From Actinospineispora eucalypti (lineage in GTDB: Bacteria; Actinomycetota; Actinomycetes; Mycobacteriales; Pseudonocardiaceae): a stretch of DNA of 64,000 nt. The position numbers and the translations under genes are program-made. Location of the stretch: contig JACHMT010000001.1 of the NCBI GenBank assembly GCA_014208095.1, positions 1,550,001 through 1,614,000 of the forward strand, read 5' to 3'. The notes below the pieces were generated by a model, which worked only from the letters and a program-made list of their open reading frames with translations, was not told the origin of the DNA and did not search any database. This document shows positions 59,288 through 64,000 of this stretch, piece by piece (the first letter of the stretch is position 1; every line of letters starts with the position of its first letter).

Positions 59288-59650
59288 TTACTCGCGCACC
59301 CAGGCCCACGCGTTGGCCAGCTGCTCGCGGGTGAAGGTTCTGAGCTTGCCGGCGATGAGCACGTTCGCCAGCTTGACACACCACTGTTCCCACCTCGGGG
59401 CTCCGACGATGGCGACCTTTTCGAAGTCTCGTCGGTGGCGGAGATCGAGGCGGGTGTTGGTCCAGGCGGCGCGAGCCTCCCATCCGCGGAACGTCTCGTC
59501 CATGAGGACGAGCACGCGGATCCGGTCGGCGGCCGCGAGCGCCGCCTGCAGCTGTGGCACCAGCACGTCCCGGTTGTCGGCCTGCGTGAGCACGTCACGC
59601 GCGCGGAACGCCACAATCGCGCCGCCGGGGCCGTCCATCAGTTCGAGCAT
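59288..59650 (-). CDS. SpoIIAA/STAS-like protein
   Basis: This protein has 120 aa from ATG 59650. The sequence MLELMDGPGGAIVAFRARDVLTQADNRDVLVPQLQAALAAADRIRVLVLMDETFRGWEARAAWTNTRLDLRHRRDFEKVAIVGAPRWEQWC matches the SpoIIAA-like STAS/SEC14 family (alpha/beta, phosphate- or lipid-binding-like). The C-terminal helix is FTREQLANAWAWV. Function unknown in most organisms; homologues are common in stress regions. It converges on the tRNA-like gene and diverges from the DUF3040 gene. The ATG is the only good start. Confidence 0.8.
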   Translation of the reverse strand: MLELMDGPGGAIVAFRARDVLTQADNRDVLVPQLQAALAAADRIRVLVLMDETFRGWEARAAWTNTRLDLRHRRDFEKVAIVGAPRWEQWCVKLANVLIAGKLRTFTREQLANAWAWVRE

Positions 59651-59680
59651 GGCCGAACGATCTTGGGGAGTGTTCGGTGA

Positions 59681-59995
59681 GTGGTGTTCATTGTGGGTGC
59701 TCGGGTAGTTCGACGACGAACCGTGCTCCTCCTTCGGGGCCGGGAGCAACGGGTGTTCGCCGCGATCGAGAACGAGTTCCGCGGGTCCGAATTGGCTCGT
59801 GTCGAGGACCGGTGGACGTCTGTGCGGTTGTGGGTACCGGCGTGGCCGGGGTGGTTGTCGCTGTTGCTGGTGACGGGGCTGTTGGGGATGGTCGGGGGTT
59901 CGCTGCACACGTCGGTCGCCTCGATGATCCTGGCGGTGTTCGTGATCGCGATCGGGGTGCCGGCCGTGTTCTGCTGGTTCGTCGGCGGCCGGTAG
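59681..59995 (+). CDS. DUF3040-like small membrane protein
   Basis: This protein has up to 104 aa. LLRGREQRVFAAIENEFRGSELARVEDRW resembles the DUF3040 N-terminus (LSeREqriLxxIE). Two hydrophobic helices follow (WLSLLLVTGLLGMVGGSL and SMILAVFVIAIGVPAVFCWFVGG). GTG codons at 59681 and 59723 are possible starts; no strong ribosome site helps choose. It is divergent from the SpoIIAA-like gene by about 30 bp. Members of this family are small inner-membrane proteins of unknown role. Confidence 0.65.
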   Translation: MVFIVGARVVRRRTVLLLRGREQRVFAAIENEFRGSELARVEDRWTSVRLWVPAWPGWLSLLLVTGLLGMVGGSLHTSVASMILAVFVIAIGVPAVFCWFVGGR

Positions 59996-60015
59996 GTCGC
60001 GAACGACGCTCGTGT

Positions 60016-60120
60016 TCAGGAGGGGGCGAACCGGGCGTTGTGCTGCTCGCGCGCGGCGGCCCGCACCAGCTGCCCGGTGATCAGGAACCCGGAGATCACG
60101 AAGAACACGTCCCGGCCGGG
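60016..60120 (-). pseudogene. Acyltransferase-3 (OafA-like) fragment
   Basis: About 33 codons read APGRDVFFVISGFLITGQLVRAA, closely matching the start of OafA-like acyltransferase-3 proteins (DVFFVLSGFLITG). The upstream start and about 300 further residues are missing, and the frame soon meets a stop at 60016. It is a remnant inside the 170-bp gap between the DUF3040 and CBS genes. Confidence 0.6.
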
Positions 60121-60165
60121 TGCGGACGCCTCCCACGGGTCGGGGGCGGGCATAGGGTGTGGGGG

Positions 60166-60624
60166 GTGAAAGCTCGTGACTTGGCTCAGCCGCTGCCCAC
60201 GGTCACCGTCGACTCGGCGGCGTTGGAGGCGGCGCGGCTGATCGCCGAGCAGCGCCTGCCCGGCATCGCGGTCCTGGACCACCAGCAACGCCCGGTGGCG
60301 TTGCTGCCCGCCTCGGACGTGCTGCGCGCGGTGGTCCCCGAACCGGTGCTGGATGATCCCTCGCTGGCCGGCGTGGTCGACGAGGCCAGCGCCGACCGGC
60401 TGTGTACCGAGGGTCTCGGGCGTAAACGGGTGGCGGATCTGATGCGGCCGGTCCACCAGCGGGTCGAGCTGGCCGCCGTGGAACCGCACGACACCGTGGT
60501 CGAATGCGCCGCGTTGATGGCCCGGCTGCACAGCCCCGCCGTAGTCGTCATCGACAACGGGGAACTCGTTGGCGTGGTCACCGCCGCGCACCTGCTCGAG
60601 GTCCTGCTCAACCGCCCGGGTTGA
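60166..60624 (+). CDS. CBS-domain protein
   Basis: This protein has 152 aa from GTG 60166, after a GGGGTGTGGGGG stretch. Two CBS repeats are visible: MKARDLAQPLPTVTVDSAALEAARLIAEQRLPGIAVLDHQQRPVALLPASDVLRAV and RVADLMRPVHQRVELAAVEPHDTVVECAALMARLHSPAVVVIDNGELVGVVTAAHLLEVLL. CBS pairs bind adenine nucleotides. Single-CBS-pair proteins such as Hrp1 belong to hypoxia/dormancy regulons in mycobacteria, and the USP and FNT genes nearby fit this theme. It converges with the ArsB/NhaD permease gene. Confidence 0.88.
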   Translation: MKARDLAQPLPTVTVDSAALEAARLIAEQRLPGIAVLDHQQRPVALLPASDVLRAVVPEPVLDDPSLAGVVDEASADRLCTEGLGRKRVADLMRPVHQRVELAAVEPHDTVVECAALMARLHSPAVVVIDNGELVGVVTAAHLLEVLLNRPG

Positions 60625-60660
60625 CCCGGGGCTCGGGCCATCACCCTCACCGGCACCAGC

Positions 60661-61959
60661 TCAGCCGGCCAACGCGAAGTAGCGCAGCCACACGTAGCCA
60701 CTGGCGATCACCAGCGTCACCGCGGTGATGACCAGCCCATAGCGGGTGAACCGCCAGAACCCGATCGGCACCCCGTTGCGCGCGGCGATCCCCGCGACCA
60801 CCACGTTCGCGCTGGCGCCGATGAGGGTGGCGTTGCCGCCCAGGTCCGCGCCCAGCGCGAGCGCCCACCACAGCACCTGCGGCTGGCCGTCCGGGCCGAT
60901 CAGGTCAGCGACCACCGGGCTCATGCTGGCCACGTACGGGATGTTGTCCACCACACCGGACAGCACGCCCGAACCCCACAACAGCAGCGCGGTGAACCCG
61001 GGCAGGTTGTCCCCGGCGTATCCGGCGATCGCCTGGCTGAGCGTCGCCAGCACCCCGGTGTTGACCAGCCCGCCGACCATCACGAACAGCCCCATGAAGA
61101 ACGCCAGGGTCGGCCACTCGACATCTTGCAACGCCTGCTCGGTGCTCACCCGGGTCACCGCGATCAACAGGCCCGCCCCGAGGAGCGCCACCACCGACGG
61201 CGCGTAGTGCAGCACCGGGTGCAACACGAACGCCGCCAGCACCACCGCCAGCACCACCAGCGACTGCACCAGCAGTTTCGGGTCGCGGATCGCTTCGCGC
61301 TCGTTGAGCGTCATCAGCTCGTCCACCTTGTCCGCGTCGGCGTGGAACGCGTCCGCGAACAGCCACCGGCACAGCCCGATGAACACCACCAGCAACACCG
61401 CCACGACCGGGGCGAGGTGGATCAGGAAGTCGTTGAACGACAGCCCACCTCGGCTGGCGATGATGATGTTCGGCGGGTCACCCACCAGCGTGGCGGTGCC
61501 GCCGATGTTCGACGCCGCGACCTCCGCGATCAGGTACGGCACCACCGCCAGCCCGAGCCGCTGACACACCAAGATCGTCACCGGGGCGATCAGCAACACC
61601 GTGGTCACGTTGTCCAACAGCGACGACGCCACCGCGGTGATCAGGACCAGCAGCACCATCAGCGGGAACGGCCGGCCCCTCGCGCGTTTCGCGGCCCAGA
61701 TCGCCAGGTACTCGAAGATCCCGGTCTCCCGCATCACGCTCACGATGATCATCATCCCGAGCAGCAGGAACACCACGTTCCAGTCGATCCCGGTGTCCTC
61801 GGAGAAGAACGCCGTGTGCGCGTCGCTGATCCCCAGCGCGAGCATCACCGCCGCGCCGCCCAACGCGGCGGCCGTGCGGGTCACCCACTTCTCGGCGGCG
61901 ATCAACACGTACGCGGCCGCGAAGATCACGATCGCCGCGATCGCGGAGGAACTCAGCAC
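60661..61959 (-). CDS. ArsB/NhaD/SLC13-type ion transporter
   Basis: This 432-aa permease of the ion-transporter superfamily has about eleven membrane helices. VASSLLDNVTTVLLIAPVTILVCQRLGL, EVAASNIGGTATLVGDPPNIIIAS and the second-half copy GADLGGNATLIGASANVVVAGIAARNG are the typical hairpin motifs. Substrates in this superfamily include arsenite, Na+ and di- or tricarboxylates. No ars operon is nearby, so NhaD-like Na+/H+ or organic-anion transport is equally likely. Its stop lies 37 bp beyond the convergent CBS gene stop. The ATG start is unambiguous. Confidence 0.88.
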   Translation of the reverse strand: MLSSSAIAAIVIFAAAYVLIAAEKWVTRTAAALGGAAVMLALGISDAHTAFFSEDTGIDWNVVFLLLGMMIIVSVMRETGIFEYLAIWAAKRARGRPFPLMVLLVLITAVASSLLDNVTTVLLIAPVTILVCQRLGLAVVPYLIAEVAASNIGGTATLVGDPPNIIIASRGGLSFNDFLIHLAPVVAVLLVVFIGLCRWLFADAFHADADKVDELMTLNEREAIRDPKLLVQSLVVLAVVLAAFVLHPVLHYAPSVVALLGAGLLIAVTRVSTEQALQDVEWPTLAFFMGLFVMVGGLVNTGVLATLSQAIAGYAGDNLPGFTALLLWGSGVLSGVVDNIPYVASMSPVVADLIGPDGQPQVLWWALALGADLGGNATLIGASANVVVAGIAARNGVPIGFWRFTRYGLVITAVTLVIASGYVWLRYFALAG

Positions 61960-62238
61960 TCACTCGGCCTTCCGGTCGGCACCGCACGCGTGCGTCATCG
62001 ATTCGCCGACCAGACTTCCCGGCACACCTGCCGCGCACCGTACCGGTGGCTGCCTCGGTGCGGCGGGTCAGGGTCTGGCGGCGCACGCACGTACCCCCGG
62101 ATCGGCCGGCCAGGATTGCCGCGAGCCTTCTCAAGCGCGACGGTGTACCGGCGTTATGCGTGACCTCCGGCGGTGGCAGCGGGGCTACACTCGGTGTGAG
62201 CCCCTCGCAACGTTTCGATGACCGAGGAGGGCTTCGCC

Positions 62239-63129
62239 ATGACCGTCCTGCTCACGATGCTTGTGATCCTCGCGCTGGCCACAGCGGTGCTGGCTGGTAA
62301 CTCGTTGCGTCAGGTGCAGCAGTACCAGCGCGGGGTGGTGCTCAGATTCGGCCGGCTGCTGCCCAACGTGCGGGAACCGGGCCTGCGGGTGATCGTCCCG
62401 TTCGTGGACAAGATGATCAAAGTGTCCCGCCGGACGGTGGTGCTGGACATCCCCGCGCAGAGCGCGATCACCAGGGACAACGTCTCCATCGGGGTGGACG
62501 CGGTCGTCTACTTCCGGGTGGATGACGTGGTGAAGTCGGTGATCAACGTGGAGAACTACGTGCAGGCCACTTCGCAGGTGGCGCGCACCTCGCTGCGCTC
62601 GGTGATCGGCCGGGCCGATCTGGACACCCTGCTGTCGGACCGGGAGCAGATCAACGGCGAGCTCAAGGCCGTGATCGATACACCCACCGAGGATTGGGGT
62701 ATCCGCATCGACCGGGTGGAGGTGAAGGACATCTCCCTGCCGGAGGGGATGCGCCGCTCCATGTCCCGGCAGGCCGAGGCCGAGCGGGAGCGGCGGGCCA
62801 GGGTGATCGCCGCCGACGCCGAGCTGCGCGCATCCACCAAGCTGGCCGCCGCCGCGCAGGCGATGTCCGCCACCCCCGGCGCCCTGCAGCTGCGGCTGCT
62901 GCAGACGGTCGCCGACGTGGCCACCGAGAAGAACAGCACCCTGGTCATGCCCTTCCCGGTGGAGATGCTGCGCTTCTTCGAGCACGCGACCGGCATCGAC
63001 CAGGCCAGCAAACCGGCCGAGGCGCCACCGGAGCAACGCACCGCGCCGCCCGCCGAGCTCGAGCCACCCGCCGCACCGCCGCGGGCGGCTACCACAGACC
63101 TCCGGGCAGATCCCGAATCAGCGCGGTGA
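62239..63129 (+). CDS. Slipin/stomatin-type SPFH (band 7) membrane protein
   Basis: This 296-aa SPFH protein has an N-terminal membrane hairpin (LLTMLVILALATAVLAG), then the band 7 domain (YQRGVVLRFGRLLPNVREPGLRVIVPFVDKMIKVSRRTVVLDIPAQSAITRDNVSIGVDAVVYFRV...LRSVIGRADLDTLLSDREQINGELKAVIDTPTEDWGIRIDRVEVKDISLP), a coiled-coil (EAERERRARVIAADAEL) and a Pro/Ala/Glu-rich tail. It scaffolds membrane microdomains and may regulate channels or proteases. The ATG follows GAGGAGGG. Its 3' end overlaps a convergent DUF1707 gene by 41 bp. No NfeD partner is adjacent. Confidence 0.92.
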   Translation: MTVLLTMLVILALATAVLAGNSLRQVQQYQRGVVLRFGRLLPNVREPGLRVIVPFVDKMIKVSRRTVVLDIPAQSAITRDNVSIGVDAVVYFRVDDVVKSVINVENYVQATSQVARTSLRSVIGRADLDTLLSDREQINGELKAVIDTPTEDWGIRIDRVEVKDISLPEGMRRSMSRQAEAERERRARVIAADAELRASTKLAAAAQAMSATPGALQLRLLQTVADVATEKNSTLVMPFPVEMLRFFEHATGIDQASKPAEAPPEQRTAPPAELEPPAAPPRAATTDLRADPESAR

Positions 63130-63277
63130 GCTGACGGTACGTCTTCGCCGCGTAGGCGGACGCGACCCGCTGGTCGAACTCGTCGGTCGTCAAACAACCG
63201 CTGCTGAACGCTCGCCGCAGACGGTCGACGGTGCTCTGCCGATCGGCATCCGAGGCCCTCGGATCCGCCCCATCCAT
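63089..63277 (-). CDS. DUF1707 (SHOCT-like) small protein
   Basis: This 62-aa protein is convergent with and overlaps the slipin gene by 41 bp. The sequence ASDADRQSTVDRLRRAFSSGCLTTDEFDQRVASAYAAKTYRQLTALIRDLPG matches the DUF1707 pattern (R..dR..vvd.Lr.A.a.GrLt.dEfdeRv..a..Art..eL..L..DLP). These short domains occur alone or before membrane segments and probably help oligomerisation. Function unknown. The convergent overlap may let the two transcripts interfere with each other. Confidence 0.8.
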   Translation of the reverse strand: MDGADPRASDADRQSTVDRLRRAFSSGCLTTDEFDQRVASAYAAKTYRQLTALIRDLPGGLW

Positions 63278-63559
63278 ATGCCACCTGGCCCTTAAACTTT
63301 GCGGGACGACTGGCGTATCCAGCCTACGTACCCGTCTCGCAAACCGGCCCGCGTCGATGACGTTTCCCGCGGATCGGCGCGCTTTCCGCCAACGCTCGAG
63401 GTTGATCTTTTGGGATTTTCGAACCTTAACGTTCGGTTGCGTGCGCTTTACTGACAGATCGGTGACCCCTCAGGATGTGCTCAGTCAGTCGCTGAGCGTT
63501 GCGACTCCCGGTCCGCGACGCACCGAACCCTATGCCGGCCGCGCCAGGAGGCTCCACCC

Positions 63560-64000
63560 ATGAACGACGTCCTCACCACGATCGACTCGTTCGTCTGGGG
63601 TCCGTTCCTGCTGATCCCGTTGCTGCTCGGCACGGGCATCTACCTGACAATCCGCCTGCGTGGATTGCAGATCCGCAAACTCGGCTACGCACTCTGGATG
63701 GCGCTGGTCAAGCGCAAGGAATCCGACGCCGACGGCGACATCTCCCACTACCAGGCTCTGTCGTTGGCGCTGGCCGCCACGGTCGGCGTCGGCAACATCG
63801 CCGGCGTCGGCACCGCCATCCACCTCGGCGGCCCGGGCGCGCTGTTCTGGATCTGGGTCACCGGCCTGGTCGGCATGGCCACCAAGTACTCCGAAGCCTT
63901 CCTCGGTGTGCGGTTTCGCACCACCAACCGGCGCGGCGAGCAGACCGGTGGCCCGATGTATTACCTGAGCCGGGGCATCAACAACCGGTTCGGCAGCGTG
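63560..64000 (+). CDS. Alanine/glycine:cation symporter (AGCS), 3' end cut by window edge
   Basis: The first 147 codons of an AGCS-family sodium:amino-acid symporter are present ([33 protein letters not shown]..., then [65 protein letters not shown]). The [24 protein letters not shown] stretch is a strong family signature. The ATG has a CAGGAGGC ribosome site 8 bp before. About two thirds of the protein lies beyond the window. Upstream, 63278-63559 contains no gene I can support. Confidence 0.92.
   Translation, partial: MNDVLTTIDSFVWGPFLLIPLLLGTGIYLTIRLRGLQIRKLGYALWMALVKRKESDADGDISHYQALSLALAATVGVGNIAGVGTAIHLGGPGALFWIWVTGLVGMATKYSEAFLGVRFRTTNRRGEQTGGPMYYLSRGINNRFGSV

Overview
The window is high-GC actinobacterial DNA with dense genes, frequent GTG starts and many 4-bp start/stop overlaps. 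An mce lipid-uptake operon, an MceG-type ATPase, several FAD and P450 oxygenases and CoA-ester genes suggest a soil actinomycete of the Pseudonocardiaceae type (Amycolatopsis-like). The family assignment is inference; I could not run a search.

Layout. (1) 1-7.65 kb: 3' part of an mce operon with three MCE proteins, an MMPL/RND membrane protein and a parvulin-type PPIase, all translationally coupled. (2) 8.2-10.3 kb: a small membrane protein, the Mce ATPase and a polytopic membrane protein. (3) 10.4-11.0 kb: a VapBC toxin-antitoxin pair. (4) 11.0-31.8 kb: a catabolic region that looks like a lipid, terpenoid or steroid-type oxidation and CoA-activation island. It holds an OYE/dienoyl-CoA-reductase-like flavoenzyme, orphan oxidase subunits III/IV, FAD amine-oxidase-like paralogues, an enoyl-CoA hydratase-fold protein, an acyl-CoA synthetase, an SCP2 protein, a ferredoxin, two P450s, two family III CoA-transferases, a tetrahydrofolate-dependent demethylase with a MetF-like partner, and a phosphohistidine swivel protein. 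Several of its promoters share a CTAAC-N3-GTTAG-like inverted repeat, so they may form one regulon. (5) 31.8-40.9 kb: MFS transporter, RidA, a truncated integrase joined to a truncated unknown gene, a third FAD paralogue, an LLM oxidoreductase, and a divergent TetR/Baeyer-Villiger monooxygenase pair with a clear operator. (6) 41.0-44.96 kb: three IS701-like elements in tandem, separated by CTAG; the outer two look identical and the middle one has an internal deletion. (7) 45.1-50.4 kb: a five-gene oxidoreductase operon divergent from its likely TetR repressor across an AT-rich palindrome. (8) 50.4-64 kb: a stress/dormancy-flavoured region with MFS, HD-like protein, DNA ligase, formate/nitrite channel, universal stress protein, TetR/FAD monooxygenase, an unusual tRNA-like gene, CBS protein, ArsB/NhaD permease, slipin and the start of an AGCS symporter, with several frameshifted or remnant genes.

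Intergenic DNA is not blank. Two arrays of 22-bp repeats of unrelated sequence are arranged as facing inverted blocks at gene 3' ends (18.06-18.40 and 23.89-24.10 kb). A separate family of nested palindromes recurs near 7.8, 26.4 and 33.6 kb. These, the shared operator motif and the IS array are the most unusual structures. No rRNA, CRISPR array or complete prophage was seen.
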